From assembly GCA_903885665.1 (NCBI GenBank), contig CAISJL010000185.1, positions 24,686-88,685 of the forward strand: a stretch of DNA of 64,000 nucleotides, written 5' to 3'. Under the pieces are notes generated by a model. It was not told where the DNA came from. It did not search any database and was given only the letters and a program-made list of their open reading frames with translations. This DNA is from an uncultured beta proteobacterium. GTDB lineage: Bacteria > Pseudomonadota > Gammaproteobacteria > Burkholderiales > SG8-41. This document shows positions 25,369-34,898 of the stretch, one piece after another. The position numbers were made by a program, and so were the translations under genes. Numbering within the stretch: the first letter of the stretch is position 1; the number at the start of each line of letters is the position of its first letter.

Positions 25369-26367
25369 TTAATCAATTTTGATATTAGCCGCTTTGATCA
25401 CTTCTTTCCATTTAGTCATTTCAGACTTCATATACTGGGTCAAGACCTCGGGACTGCTACCAATCGCATCGATCCCATTCTGACTCAAAAAACTACTGAC
25501 ACTGGTATCAGTCAGCGTTTTCTTCAGCTCACTGTTCAGGCGTCCGACAATCGCACTTGGTGTGCCTTTGGGCGTGAGCAAGCCATACCAAACCCCTGAG
25601 TCGTAACCCTTCAGTCCAGACTCGGCCACCGTTGGAATATCTGGAAAACTCAGCACCCGCTTACTTGTGCTTACCGCAATCCCGCGCACCCGCCCAGAGC
25701 GTAAGTGGCCGCCAGCCGCCACCGGGGTGGCAAACAACAGTTGCGCTTGTCCTGAGATGGTGTCCACCAAGGCTGGGCCGCCGCCTTTGTAGGGCACATG
25801 CACGAGTTTTATACCGGTCATGGTCTTCATTAACTCCGTGGCCAAGTGCGCACCCGAACCATTACCAGAGGATGCGTATAAAATTTGATTGGGCCGCTTA
25901 GTGGCAATGTCCACTAAATCTTTTATGGTTTTGATGGGTAGCGAAGGATGCGCCACCAATAAATACGCACCATTGGCAATCAGTGAGATGGGCTCAAAAT
26001 CAGCAACCGGGTCATAGCCAGTGTTTTTAAATAGGCTTTGATTGACTGCGAGTTGCGCAGTAAGCCCCATGACCAAGGTATAGCCATCCGGGGCAGAACG
26101 CGCGGCAAATTCCATCCCAATATTGCCGCCTGCACCGCCGCGATTGTCGATCACCACCGACTGCCCGAGCAGGTCAGACATTTTTTTAGCAATGGGTCTG
26201 CCAATGGTGTCGCCACCACCGCCTGGTGGATAAGGCATGACAATCCGAATCCCTCGGTTTGGATAACTGTCGGCAGCAACACTCACCCCAATCCCACTGA
26301 AAGTGAGCACTAAACTGCAAAGTGCGCACACCAACAACTTCTGCACCATCGGTAATAAGCAACGCAT
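25369..26367 (-). CDS. Bug/TctC family solute-binding receptor
   Basis: A 332-residue periplasmic receptor of the tripartite tricarboxylate transporter type. It has a signal peptide (LLVCALCSLVLTFSG), then YPNRGIRIVMPYPPGGGGDT, GGAGGNIGMEFAARSAPDGYTL, VHVPYKGGGPAL and a C-terminal helix ending KWKEVIKAANIKID. Family members bind dicarboxylates, aromatic acids or amides. No TctA/TctB membrane genes are present here, which is common for Bug receptors. The start at ATG 26365-26367 is one base after the bicupin stop (TAAGATG), implying translational coupling and a shared substrate. Confidence 0.92.
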   Translation of the reverse strand: MRCLLPMVQKLLVCALCSLVLTFSGIGVSVAADSYPNRGIRIVMPYPPGGGGDTIGRPIAKKMSDLLGQSVVIDNRGGAGGNIGMEFAARSAPDGYTLVMGLTAQLAVNQSLFKNTGYDPVADFEPISLIANGAYLLVAHPSLPIKTIKDLVDIATKRPNQILYASSGNGSGAHLATELMKTMTGIKLVHVPYKGGGPALVDTISGQAQLLFATPVAAGGHLRSGRVRGIAVSTSKRVLSFPDIPTVAESGLKGYDSGVWYGLLTPKGTPSAIVGRLNSELKKTLTDTSVSSFLSQNGIDAIGSSPEVLTQYMKSEMTKWKEVIKAANIKID

Positions 26368-26368
26368 C

Positions 26369-27526
26369 TTAGCGCTGCCCATCATGGCTACTAATTGCAA
26401 TGCGAGCTGCACTCTGACTACGATTACTCCATGCATGCGGTACTCCCTTAATCAGCGCCACTTCGCCGGCCTTGAACACCAACTCGGTGTGCTCTAGCAC
26501 TAAGCACAACTCACCTTCTATTACCGTGCAGAAATCAAACGTGCCGGTGTGCTGCATATAGGGATGACGCGGGCTAGTCAATGCGGCTTGGGGTGAGCCC
26601 ATGCTCGCAAAATACTCAGCCACTGCTTGGGGGGTAATTTGGTGTAGCCACGCACTATCGGGTGGCACAATATCAACACGGAAAGTCGTGCCACCATGGG
26701 TCGGGATTAAGCGCCGCGGCAAGTGCAAGGTCTCATAGACAATCTTCGCAGGTGCACTGTCCGTCTCCCACATCCGTTGCGCTACAAAACCAGGGCGTGC
26801 GGGGTCAATCACAATATCGGGTGATGGACCATCGCTGACAATGACACTGCGGCAATCAGCCTCATCAATCGTCACAATTCGGCGCGTCGGGCGCACCCCT
26901 GCAGGCCAGTGCACAGCCGGCACTGGTGACAGCGGCTTGTCTTGGCCTTGCGCCACGCCTTGCGGTCCATCGACAAAGTCAGCACCAATCATATCGAAAG
27001 CCATTTGCGCATCTACCGGGTAATACCACTGATGCCAAGCACCGACTTGGATCACTACATCGCCAGGATGCATCATGGTGCGCGCACCATCCAACACTAA
27101 GTCACGCTGACCGTTCAACAAGACGCCATAGTCAACGGTTTGGGTCTTATGCATAGAGGAAGTAAACATGCTATTCCCACCACGCTCCCACGTACCCGTA
27201 GTACCGGGCCGCACACAGCAATCATGAAACGGCACTACTTCAGGATCCGTAGCGGGGTTGTAATCAGGGGTGCGGCCATGTGACTGCACCACCCGCAGAT
27301 GACCGCCCTCTGGCACGCCCGGAAATTTGTACGTCTGCAAGCTGTCATCACTCGTGCCCGCCAGCGCCATCGGTGAGGCCGTCCACACCCATAAATCAGT
27401 GTGTCCACGTCCTGAGGACATCGAACTGGGGTGGCCGTTAGGTGCCATACCATCAAACTGTATCTGTGCCCGACCTTGGGCGTCTGCGCCGATGACTGCG
27501 CGCCGAATGGGTTTCAGAGAAGACAT
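26369..27526 (-). CDS. Bicupin domain protein
   Basis: A 385-residue protein with two cupin barrels. One lies in the first half (about residues 120-185: GVLLNGQRDLVLDG, MHPGDVVIQVGAWHQW) and one at the C-terminus (about 315-385: FDFCTVIEGELCLVLE, FKAGEVALIKGVPHAW). His residues in both (GAWHQW, GVPHAW) could bind metal. Known bicupins include gentisate dioxygenase-like and oxalate decarboxylase-like enzymes, but the full motif for either is not evident. It is coupled to a downstream Bug receptor, suggesting a small-acid catabolic role. No signal peptide. Confidence 0.82.
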   Translation of the reverse strand: MSSLKPIRRAVIGADAQGRAQIQFDGMAPNGHPSSMSSGRGHTDLWVWTASPMALAGTSDDSLQTYKFPGVPEGGHLRVVQSHGRTPDYNPATDPEVVPFHDCCVRPGTTGTWERGGNSMFTSSMHKTQTVDYGVLLNGQRDLVLDGARTMMHPGDVVIQVGAWHQWYYPVDAQMAFDMIGADFVDGPQGVAQGQDKPLSPVPAVHWPAGVRPTRRIVTIDEADCRSVIVSDGPSPDIVIDPARPGFVAQRMWETDSAPAKIVYETLHLPRRLIPTHGGTTFRVDIVPPDSAWLHQITPQAVAEYFASMGSPQAALTSPRHPYMQHTGTFDFCTVIEGELCLVLEHTELVFKAGEVALIKGVPHAWSNRSQSAARIAISSHDGQR

Positions 27527-27607
27527 CCATACACCTCTAGCAAGTTAATAAAAATAATCAATAATTTCAAATAGTTAGCTGTTTCAGGACCAGATCCTCT
27601 AGGCCCG

Positions 27608-30600
27608 CTAGGCCGCACTCGAGTCCAACTTATTTACTCGACACAACAACACTTTCAGATTGGTTTGATCAGAAATCGGATCACGCTGTGACTTATCGGT
27701 AAGGAAATTCACGCTTCTCCAAGGATTATAGGGCTGACGCTCGCCCCATCCAATAGGAATAAAAATCGCGCTTGGACGAATCCCCGCATGCACCCACGCC
27801 ACCGCCTCAATCTGGCCATGGGCCGAAGTGATGCGCACCCGCTCACCATCGACAATGCCGAGTGCCGCTGCTTTGTCAGGGTGTAGTTGACAATACAGGT
27901 CGGGCCACATCTCTTGGGCTTGCCAGAAGTAATGGGTCCAACTATGAAAATGTGCAGCCGAAGCGCGCCCAGTCACCAACTCAGTATCAAAGCCTTGTGC
28001 CCGCAAGCCAATGCCAGGGTGCGTGCTATCGGGGGCGACTATACGCCCGCGTGAGCTACTCGTGGGCGGCGAGCAAAAGGGCGACTCTACCCCAGACTCA
28101 CCATCGGTATCGAGTAACTCCATATACGGCAAGTCGAGCAACTGCTCACGCTCAGAGTAGAACTCCGGCAACGCACTTAATCCCAAAGTATTGAACTTTT
28201 GCTCTAGTGCTGGCGTCCAAAACTCGAGCAAACCACTGGCGGTTGGAAAGCGCCGCCCCGGTTTACCGTGCGGCACTGTGGTGCCCTCTAAATACAGGGT
28301 CTCAATCTCTGGCGCATCTTCGGTCGCCACCGGCTGCCGCACCCAACGATAAGGGGTAGCGTGTAAGCGCTTCTGGGTCACGCCTCGGAGGCCATCGCTT
28401 TGTCTACACACTTCGTCCCAGAATACCGCAGGATCCTTATAGCGCTCCTGCAGCACATCCTCAAAACCCAAACGTTTACCCAACTCAATCCAAATCCACG
28501 TATCCGCCTTGGCTTCGCCTGGCGGATCAATCATCTGATCAATCCAGACAATCCGCCTATCATCATTTGAGCGCCCGATCTCGCCTTTTTCGATACCACT
28601 GGCCGCCGGCAATAAGTAATCGGCGTAGGCTGAGGTCTCATTGGCAAATAGCTCGATATGCACCATCAAATCGAGGGCCTGAAACGCCTCTCGCACCTGC
28701 GTCTGACCAGGCCATTGCGCCAATGGGTTGTTACAGGTAATCAAGGCACGAATCGGATACGGCTTGCCATGGAGCATAGCCTCAGTCCAACCCGCAGGCG
28801 AGCGCCGCACCCGTAATCGATTCATCGGCGCGACCCGCTCGGGCGGCACTTTAGCGGCGATCGGGGTGCCCGCACTCATGTTGAAGAAGGTGCCGCCGCG
28901 CCGCCCCCAGTTACCCGTAATCGCAGCAACGAACATCAATACCCGATTCGTCTGGGTGCCGTTGGTATGTTGGTTTACCCCCCGACTCGCAAAAATCACA
29001 CACCCGTCAGCTGCCGCGATCTCTTCAGCTAACTTCTTGATTTCATTCTCAGAAATACCTGTCACCGGGGCCGCCCATGCCGGCGAGTAAGCCCGCTCTA
29101 GGATAAAGTCGCGCCACTGCGTAAAGCCTAGGATCCACCGCTCACAAAATTGGATATCGTGTAACTGCTCGCGCAAGATGTGATAGGCCAGCGCTAACCC
29201 CAAGGCCATATCAGTACCGGGACGTATCGCCAACCACTGATCCGCCTTAGACGCGGTGGCAGTCAGCCGCGGGTCAATCGCCACCATTTTGGCGCCATTG
29301 CGAATCCGCCAGTCGTTGATCATGCCAAAGTAGACGGGGCGTGTTTCCGCTTGATTGTCGCCCATATAAACATACAACTGCGCCGAACCTAAATCGTTCT
29401 CGGTATAACTATTGCCGCTGCCGATATCACCTTGAGTTAATTCAAACGCGACATTCTTACCACTGGCACAAAAGGGGTCTGTGCCATCTTTATTCGGTGT
29501 ACCCCAGAGCTGCGCAAACATTTTGGTCGTAGCGCGATAATCCAATATACCGGTGCGGGTGCCGATAAACATCGCCAGCGCCTCAGAACCGTATTGAGCA
29601 CGCACCGCTTCGAGCCGCGCTGCAATTTCATCCAAAGCCTGATCCCAGGAAATACGCTCAAAGCGCCCCTCGCCACGTGCACCTACCCGCTTCTGCGGAT
29701 AGCGCAAACGATGCGGGCTGTGATACATCTGCAAAGCCATCTGCGCTTTGGGACAAACACGACCTTGCAACAACGGGTCTTCATCGTTACCAGTGATTTT
29801 GACAAGCTGATTGTCTTTAAAGTGATATTTGGTGCTACAGCAGTTAAAACAAATATTACAACCGCCAGGCACAACACGGTCAGGCGCCACATCAGCGCGT
29901 GCTGATCGGTATGGATAAGCAGGCGCCTGTGCTTGCACCGCCGCTTGCGCTATCGCACTATCCATAAAACTGGGGCGACGCGTGCGCTCAGGCGCAAGCA
30001 GCGCTGCCATCGGGGAAACAGCAGGAGTCATGGCGGGAGTCACTGCAGCAGCAACGGCGGGATTAACAGCAGGTGCAGCAGGCTGCGCGGCACTATCTTG
30101 TTTCCCTTGTATCTCTTGTATCTCTTGTATCTCTTGTATCGCTAGCGTAGTAGTCAGCGCTACGGTCTCAACACTCGCATTTGGCGCGTCAGCAATCTGC
30201 TGCGCCAACACCATCGAATGGGCATCGCGCTGAATCGGTTCTAAATAAATCGTGGCAGGACCAAGCAAAAAGTGATCTTGATCTCTGGGAGTGCGGCCTC
30301 CCGCCTCAGCCGATGCCAATAATTGATCACGCGCACCGAACCGAATCGCCTGGGTCGGACAGACGCTGGCACAAGCGGTCGTCGCCTCGCCTGCGCTTCG
30401 TCGCTCGACACACAAATCACATTTCACAGCGTGATGACCCTCAGCATCAAAACCCATCGCGCTATAAGGACAGGCAATCACACATTCACCACAACCGGTA
30501 CAGCGCGACTCATCAACGCTGACGATACCAGTGACCGGATGTTTATGAATTGCCGGTGGATTAACCGGGCAAGCGCGCAAACACGCAGGTCGCTCACAGT

Positions 30601-30835
30601 GTTGGCAAGTATGGGTTAAAAACGCCAGACCCGCTTGCTCTAGCGCACTCACCCACACCACCTTATTCCGATACTCCCCAGGCCCTAATCGATGCTCGGT
30701 CTTACAAGCGGCCTCACAACTCTTACATCCTGTGCAACGCTCCAAATCAATCATTAAGGCCAAGCGTTCACTGGGCATGTCTATGGCGGCTTCGCTAATG
30801 CTTTGATTGAGCACTTGTTTAAAGGTTTGGGTCAT
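27608..30835 (-). CDS. Molybdopterin oxidoreductase with fused N-terminal four-cluster ferredoxin subunit
   Basis: A 1,075-residue fusion. Residues 30-200 form a DmsB/NrfC-type electron-transfer unit with 16 Cys in four groups (from Cys34-Cys44, CTGCKSCEAAC, to Cys155-Cys159). A linker (about 205-310) includes four Ile-Gln-Glu-type repeats and a Pro/Ala run. The catalytic part follows: a [4Fe-4S] motif Cys326-x2-Cys329-x3-Cys333-x27-Cys361, a candidate Mo/W ligand Cys456 (DPFCASG), and a C-terminal molybdopterin-binding barrel (about 935-1065). These subunits are usually separate. There is no Tat signal, so it should face the cytoplasm. The start is ATG 30833-30835, four bases after the stop of the membrane-anchor gene. 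The substrate is unknown; sulfur or carbon oxyanions are possibilities. Confidence 0.88.
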   Translation of the reverse strand: MTQTFKQVLNQSISEAAIDMPSERLALMIDLERCTGCKSCEAACKTEHRLGPGEYRNKVVWVSALEQAGLAFLTHTCQHCERPACLRACPVNPPAIHKHPVTGIVSVDESRCTGCGECVIACPYSAMGFDAEGHHAVKCDLCVERRSAGEATTACASVCPTQAIRFGARDQLLASAEAGGRTPRDQDHFLLGPATIYLEPIQRDAHSMVLAQQIADAPNASVETVALTTTLAIQEIQEIQEIQGKQDSAAQPAAPAVNPAVAAAVTPAMTPAVSPMAALLAPERTRRPSFMDSAIAQAAVQAQAPAYPYRSARADVAPDRVVPGGCNICFNCCSTKYHFKDNQLVKITGNDEDPLLQGRVCPKAQMALQMYHSPHRLRYPQKRVGARGEGRFERISWDQALDEIAARLEAVRAQYGSEALAMFIGTRTGILDYRATTKMFAQLWGTPNKDGTDPFCASGKNVAFELTQGDIGSGNSYTENDLGSAQLYVYMGDNQAETRPVYFGMINDWRIRNGAKMVAIDPRLTATASKADQWLAIRPGTDMALGLALAYHILREQLHDIQFCERWILGFTQWRDFILERAYSPAWAAPVTGISENEIKKLAEEIAAADGCVIFASRGVNQHTNGTQTNRVLMFVAAITGNWGRRGGTFFNMSAGTPIAAKVPPERVAPMNRLRVRRSPAGWTEAMLHGKPYPIRALITCNNPLAQWPGQTQVREAFQALDLMVHIELFANETSAYADYLLPAASGIEKGEIGRSNDDRRIVWIDQMIDPPGEAKADTWIWIELGKRLGFEDVLQERYKDPAVFWDEVCRQSDGLRGVTQKRLHATPYRWVRQPVATEDAPEIETLYLEGTTVPHGKPGRRFPTASGLLEFWTPALEQKFNTLGLSALPEFYSEREQLLDLPYMELLDTDGESGVESPFCSPPTSSSRGRIVAPDSTHPGIGLRAQGFDTELVTGRASAAHFHSWTHYFWQAQEMWPDLYCQLHPDKAAALGIVDGERVRITSAHGQIEAVAWVHAGIRPSAIFIPIGWGERQPYNPWRSVNFLTDKSQRDPISDQTNLKVLLCRVNKLDSSAA
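30106..30141 (-). repeat. Four 9-bp units in the oxidoreductase linker
   Basis: CTTGTATCT occurs four times in a row (last copy one base off). On the coding strand it encodes Ile-Gln-Glu/Gly triplets within the linker that joins the ferredoxin and catalytic parts of the fused oxidoreductase. Copy-number changes would only lengthen or shorten the linker. Confidence 0.9.
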
Positions 30836-30839
30836 GGGA

Positions 30840-31634
30840 TCACCATTCGCGTAAATGCCACCAATCAATCGGTTCACCCGCAGCCACATATCCGGCAAAA
30901 AAGGTAACCACCAACACATGTATGATTAAACCCAACACAAAACTCATGGCTAGGGCAATGTGTAGCGGTCGCCACCACGCTTGAGGCGCACTCACCGCCT
31001 GCCGGCGCGCCAATAGACGGGTTTCTTGCTGAACCAAACGCGCATAGTCTCGCGCCAAACGAGGCGACCGCAACCAGTGCTTAGCGCGCAAATGAAAGGT
31101 CGCCTCCGAAGCCTGCGGTGCTAACTGCACCAATAGCATCCGCTTCGCACGCAATAATGCTTGCAACCGCCCCCGAGTTGCTGCATCCGGCGCTGCAAAT
31201 GTGGGTGCAGCGCCGGCAAACGTTGCCGCCATCAAGCGTGCACCGCGAATTCGTCCCCACACCCCCAACCCCAACACCGCCAGTAGGTTCAATAACAACA
31301 AGGCGGGTGCGCGTCGTAACAACAAGCCGCTATGAATAGCAATCAACACCATACCTAGCAAGGCACATCCGACATGGGCGTTGAACCAAAAAATTGGGTG
31401 CGCGGCTTGCCCGCTACGCTTAGCCACGGTAAATACCAAGGGCATTAATAACAATAGCGTGCCTAACACCCCAAGCAGATATAACTCAGGGCTACCAGGC
31501 TTGCGCCACGGCGCGGGTAACCACGGTCGGAGCAAAAACCAGATCACGACCAAGGCAACGCACACAGCCACTGACTGTAACAGACGTCGATTTGAAAAAT
31601 CTGGGGTTTGATCTGAGGTTTGATGGGCGCTCAC
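30840..31634 (-). CDS. Membrane anchor of the molybdenum oxidoreductase, probable diheme cytochrome b
   Basis: A 264-residue membrane protein with about five helices (roughly 19-37, 51-71, 84-105, 110-127 and 223-249). Two of them carry His pairs spaced 14 residues apart: His87/His101 in NAHVGCALLGMVLIAIHSG and His225/His239 in LHIALAMSFVLGLIIHV. This four-His arrangement across two helices is what two membrane-spanning b hemes require. A basic cytoplasmic segment (about 130-215) separates them. It is directly upstream of the fused Fe-S/molybdenum protein (4-base gap) and probably passes electrons between it and the quinone pool. I do not recognise a named family. Confidence 0.78.
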   Translation of the reverse strand: MSAHQTSDQTPDFSNRRLLQSVAVCVALVVIWFLLRPWLPAPWRKPGSPELYLLGVLGTLLLLMPLVFTVAKRSGQAAHPIFWFNAHVGCALLGMVLIAIHSGLLLRRAPALLLLNLLAVLGLGVWGRIRGARLMAATFAGAAPTFAAPDAATRGRLQALLRAKRMLLVQLAPQASEATFHLRAKHWLRSPRLARDYARLVQQETRLLARRQAVSAPQAWWRPLHIALAMSFVLGLIIHVLVVTFFAGYVAAGEPIDWWHLREW

Positions 31635-31809
31635 AGGAATCCAAAAATATCAATAAATTCAGTTAGTTAATTATATTATTCAGGGCCGAATCAGAGGCGT
31701 GCTAGCAACTGATTGTAGCACTTGCTACGCGTGCGGCTCTTGCACAATACGAGCGCGCGCACCATACTCCTCAGGCCTTTTGATTTTATTGATTATCTTG
31801 CTATAGACC

Positions 31810-32013
31810 ATGATTGAACTCACCATCAATGGTGTTGCCCGCACCTTCCCCCACAGCCTCAATTGCGCCGAGCTAGTCACCGCACTAGAGCTCGCAGGTA
31901 AACGCATTGCTATTGAACGTAATGGTGATATCGTGCCGCGCAGCGCATACCCCACCTGTATATTAGCGAATGGCGATCACTTAGAAATTGTCGTTGCAGT
32001 CGGTGGCGGTTAA
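31810..32013 (+). CDS. thiS: Sulfur carrier protein ThiS
   Basis: A 67-residue ubiquitin-like protein ending in Gly-Gly-Gly (VVAVGGG), whose terminal carboxylate is adenylated and then thiocarboxylated. It donates sulfur to the thiazole ring of thiamine. Internal motifs (MIELTINGV, AIERNGDIVPRS, ANGDHLEIVVAVGGG) are typical. thiG follows after 74 bases. No TPP riboswitch is visible upstream. Confidence 0.95.
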   Translation: MIELTINGVARTFPHSLNCAELVTALELAGKRIAIERNGDIVPRSAYPTCILANGDHLEIVVAVGGG

Positions 32014-32087
32014 ATCCAATATTTAAAATTCAGTGATGCTGTATACCTCATTCAATTTATCTACGATCTAATCCAAGGAATAGCGCT

Positions 32088-32891
32088 ATGTCATCCATCG
32101 CTGCATCAGACCCCTTTGTCATCGCAGGTCGCGAATACGCATCACGCTTACTCATTGGCACTGGCAAATACAAAGACTTTGCCCAAACCCGTGCTGCTGC
32201 TGACGCGAGTGGCGCACAAATTATCACTGTTGCAATCCGTCGCACCAATATTGGTCAAAACGCCAACGAGCCTAATCTGTTGGATGCGCTACCCATGTCA
32301 CAATTCACTTTGCTCCCTAATACCGCTGGCTGCTATACCGCAGATGACGCCGTGCGCACGCTGCGACTAGCGCGCGAATTGCTCGACGGTCACGACCTAG
32401 TGAAACTCGAAGTCTTAGGTGACCCACACACGCTATACCCCAACGTCATCGATACCATTGCTGCTGCCAAAGTCTTAGTCAAAGACGGTTTCAAAGTCAT
32501 GGTCTACACCTCGGATGATCCGATTATTGCCAAACAACTCGAAGAAATCGGTTGTGTCGCGATCATGCCTTTGGCCTCCTTAATCGGCTCAGGTATGGGC
32601 ATACTCAATCCATGGAATCTGCAGATTATTATCGATAATGCCAAAGTGCCTGTGGTGGTTGATGCTGGTGTTGGCACTGCTTCGGATGCCACTATTGCGA
32701 TGGAGCTTGGCTGCGATGCCGTATTAATGAATACCGCGATTGCGCTCGCGAATGACCCCGTATTAATGGCTAACGCCATGCGTCAAGCAGTGTGTGCAGG
32801 GCGTGACGCCTATCGCGCTGGGCGCATGCCTAAAAAACTCTACTCAGCTTCACCGAGTTCGCCCACTACAGGTCTGATCGGCAAACCGTGA
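32088..32891 (+). CDS. thiG: Thiazole synthase ThiG
   Basis: A 267-residue TIM-barrel enzyme that condenses deoxyxylulose phosphate, dehydroglycine and ThiS-thiocarboxylate into the thiazole phosphate. Motifs seen: [50 protein letters not shown] and [13 protein letters not shown]. The Lys in VKLEVLGD is the expected imine-forming residue. Its stop overlaps the trmB start (GTGA). Confidence 0.97.
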   Translation: MSSIAASDPFVIAGREYASRLLIGTGKYKDFAQTRAAADASGAQIITVAIRRTNIGQNANEPNLLDALPMSQFTLLPNTAGCYTADDAVRTLRLARELLDGHDLVKLEVLGDPHTLYPNVIDTIAAAKVLVKDGFKVMVYTSDDPIIAKQLEEIGCVAIMPLASLIGSGMGILNPWNLQIIIDNAKVPVVVDAGVGTASDATIAMELGCDAVLMNTAIALANDPVLMANAMRQAVCAGRDAYRAGRMPKKLYSASPSSPTTGLIGKP

Positions 32892-33595
32892 GCAAGACTG
32901 ACCATGCCACAAACCATCCGACCGCACCGCATGCGATCCGCAGTTATGTCTTGCGCCAAGGTCGAGTCTCGAATGCGCAACGCCACGCGCACGACACTTT
33001 GCTCCCCAGTCTAGGCATTGCCTATAGCAACAACACCATCGATAGTGCGGCTATTTTTGGGCGAAGTGCACCACTCATTCTCGAGATTGGCTGCGGCATG
33101 GGTGAGACTACGGTAGCGATTGCCGCAGCACACCCACAAAACAACTATATTGGTATTGAAGTACATACTCCAGGGGTTGGTAGCCTACTCAAACAAACCG
33201 CAGCTCTAGAACTCACAAATCTACGTGTTATTCAACACGATGCCGTTGCAGTGGTCTCAGACATGCTGATGCCTGAAAGCCTAGACGGCCTGCATATATT
33301 TTTCCCAGATCCGTGGCCAAAGAAACGCCAACAAAAAAGACGCTTAATTCAAGCACCTTTTATTGCATTGGCAGCCTCTCGCCTCAAAGCTGGCGCTTAC
33401 CTGCACGCCGCCACTGACTGGGCTGAATACGCCGAACAAATTCTCCAAGTGTTCAGTGCGGAGCCCGGCTTAGAGAACACTACACAAGACTTTGCACCTC
33501 GTCCCAGCTATCGACCACAAACTAAATTTGAAACTCGCGGACTTAAACTAGGTCATGGCGTATGGGACATTCTGTTTCGAAAGCATAGTCGCTAA
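32888..33595 (+). CDS. trmB: tRNA (guanine-N7-)-methyltransferase TrmB
   Basis: A 235-residue SAM-dependent enzyme that makes m7G46 in tRNA. It shows the SAM site [11 protein letters not shown], the family-specific [15 protein letters not shown] motif that binds tRNA, and a C-terminal TKFETRG segment. It starts with GTG, overlapping the thiG stop by four bases, so its translation is coupled to thiamine synthesis genes, as in other Betaproteobacteria. Confidence 0.96.
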   Translation: MSKTDHATNHPTAPHAIRSYVLRQGRVSNAQRHAHDTLLPSLGIAYSNNTIDSAAIFGRSAPLILEIGCGMGETTVAIAAAHPQNNYIGIEVHTPGVGSLLKQTAALELTNLRVIQHDAVAVVSDMLMPESLDGLHIFFPDPWPKKRQQKRRLIQAPFIALAASRLKAGAYLHAATDWAEYAEQILQVFSAEPGLENTTQDFAPRPSYRPQTKFETRGLKLGHGVWDILFRKHSR

Positions 33596-33637
33596 ACATC
33601 TCATAAAATCGCAATATCCAAGGCTGAACATCTAGGA

Positions 33638-33666
33638 TTTAATCATCGTTCATTCGATTAAACGAT
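33638..33666. promoter_or_regulatory. Overlapping inverted repeats upstream of sbp
   Basis: TTTAATC/GATTAAA (33638-33644 and 33656-33662) and ATCGTT/AACGAT (33645-33650 and 33661-33666) interlock about 80 bases before the sbp start. They may form a terminator-like stem for trmB or a binding site for the CysB-type regulator encoded downstream. No consensus was tested. Confidence 0.35.
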
Positions 33667-33742
33667 AATCAATCCACTTTTTCTTCGTTCACAGTATCAG
33701 CATTTTTCACTACATTGCTCTCCTAACCCACAAGGAGTTGCA

Positions 33743-34744
33743 ATGAAAATTAACCTCAAGACATTACCCATTGTTATTTTGTTCAGCCTAGGCTTAATCT
33801 CTGCAAGCGCTGCACAAACAGTCCTACTCAACGTCTCTTATGATCCAACCCGCGAGCTCTACCAAGACTACAACAAAATATTTATTGAACACTGGAAAAA
33901 GACGACTGGTGAAAACCTATCTGTCAAACAATCTCACGGTGGGTCTGGCAAGCAGGCCCGCGCTGTTCTCGACGGCCTTGATGCCGATGTAGTCACACTT
34001 GCGCTAGCCTACGACATTGACATCTTGGCAGAAAAAAACTTGGTCGCCAAAGATTGGCAGAAAAAATTTAAAGACAATGCATCGCCTTACACCTCTACCA
34101 TTGTCTTTTTAGTCCGCAAAGGGAACCCAAAGGGTATTAAGAACTGGAACGACCTGATCAAAGCGGGCACTCAAGTCATCACCCCTAATCCCAAAACTTC
34201 AGGGGGTGCACGCTGGAATTATCTGGCTGCCTGGGCTTACGCCTTAAAGCAACCTAACGGCACTGCAGCAACCGCAAAAGAGTTTGTCAAAAAACTATTC
34301 GCCAACGTACAAGTTCTAGATTCTGGTGCACGCGGCGCACTGACCACATTTGCCGAGCGTGGCATCGGTGATGTACTGATTGCCTGGGAAAATGAAGCGT
34401 ATTTAGCGGTCAAGGAGTTGGGGCCGGATAAGTTTGAAATAGTCACCCCTGCCCTGTCCATACTTGCCGAACCCCCTGTTGCAGTGGTTGAAAAAGTAAG
34501 CACCCGAAAAAACACTAAAAAAGTAGCGACGGCTTACCTAGAATATTTATATTCAGCCGAAGGGCAAGAGATTGCAGCGCGCCACTACTACCGTCCTCGC
34601 AATCCCAAAATAGCTGCAAAATTTGCTGGGCAATTTGCTAAATTACAACTGGTCACCATAGATGAAGTGTTTGGCGGCTGGCAGCAAGCACAAAAAACCC
34701 ACTTTAATGATGGCGGCATCTTCGATCAAATCATCTTGAAATAA
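33743..34744 (+). CDS. sbp: Periplasmic sulfate-binding protein
   Basis: A 333-residue extracellular solute-binding protein with a signal peptide (cleavage near SASA-AQT) and the sulfate-binding family motifs [42 protein letters not shown] and [11 protein letters not shown]. It captures sulfate or thiosulfate for the CysTWA importer that follows. The start has AAGGAG 6 bases upstream. First gene of a long plus-strand sulfur cluster. Confidence 0.96.
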   Translation: MKINLKTLPIVILFSLGLISASAAQTVLLNVSYDPTRELYQDYNKIFIEHWKKTTGENLSVKQSHGGSGKQARAVLDGLDADVVTLALAYDIDILAEKNLVAKDWQKKFKDNASPYTSTIVFLVRKGNPKGIKNWNDLIKAGTQVITPNPKTSGGARWNYLAAWAYALKQPNGTAATAKEFVKKLFANVQVLDSGARGALTTFAERGIGDVLIAWENEAYLAVKELGPDKFEIVTPALSILAEPPVAVVEKVSTRKNTKKVATAYLEYLYSAEGQEIAARHYYRPRNPKIAAKFAGQFAKLQLVTIDEVFGGWQQAQKTHFNDGGIFDQIILK

Positions 34745-34898
34745 CTGTAAGGCCATTAAAGACCAACATAAAACATGTCCAGCAAATCACAAATTGTGCT
34801 GGCTGATGGGTATCTAGAGTTGTCGATATACAGTTTCCATATAAGTTAATCAAGTTTTCTTGTTTCCCTTTTGCAGACCCAAACCCTAGAATTCTTGC

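Noticed and set aside
31640..31809. TPP riboswitch expected before thiS-thiG
   Set aside because: The conserved CUGAGA and ACCUGAUCUGG-type boxes are not present in the upstream region.
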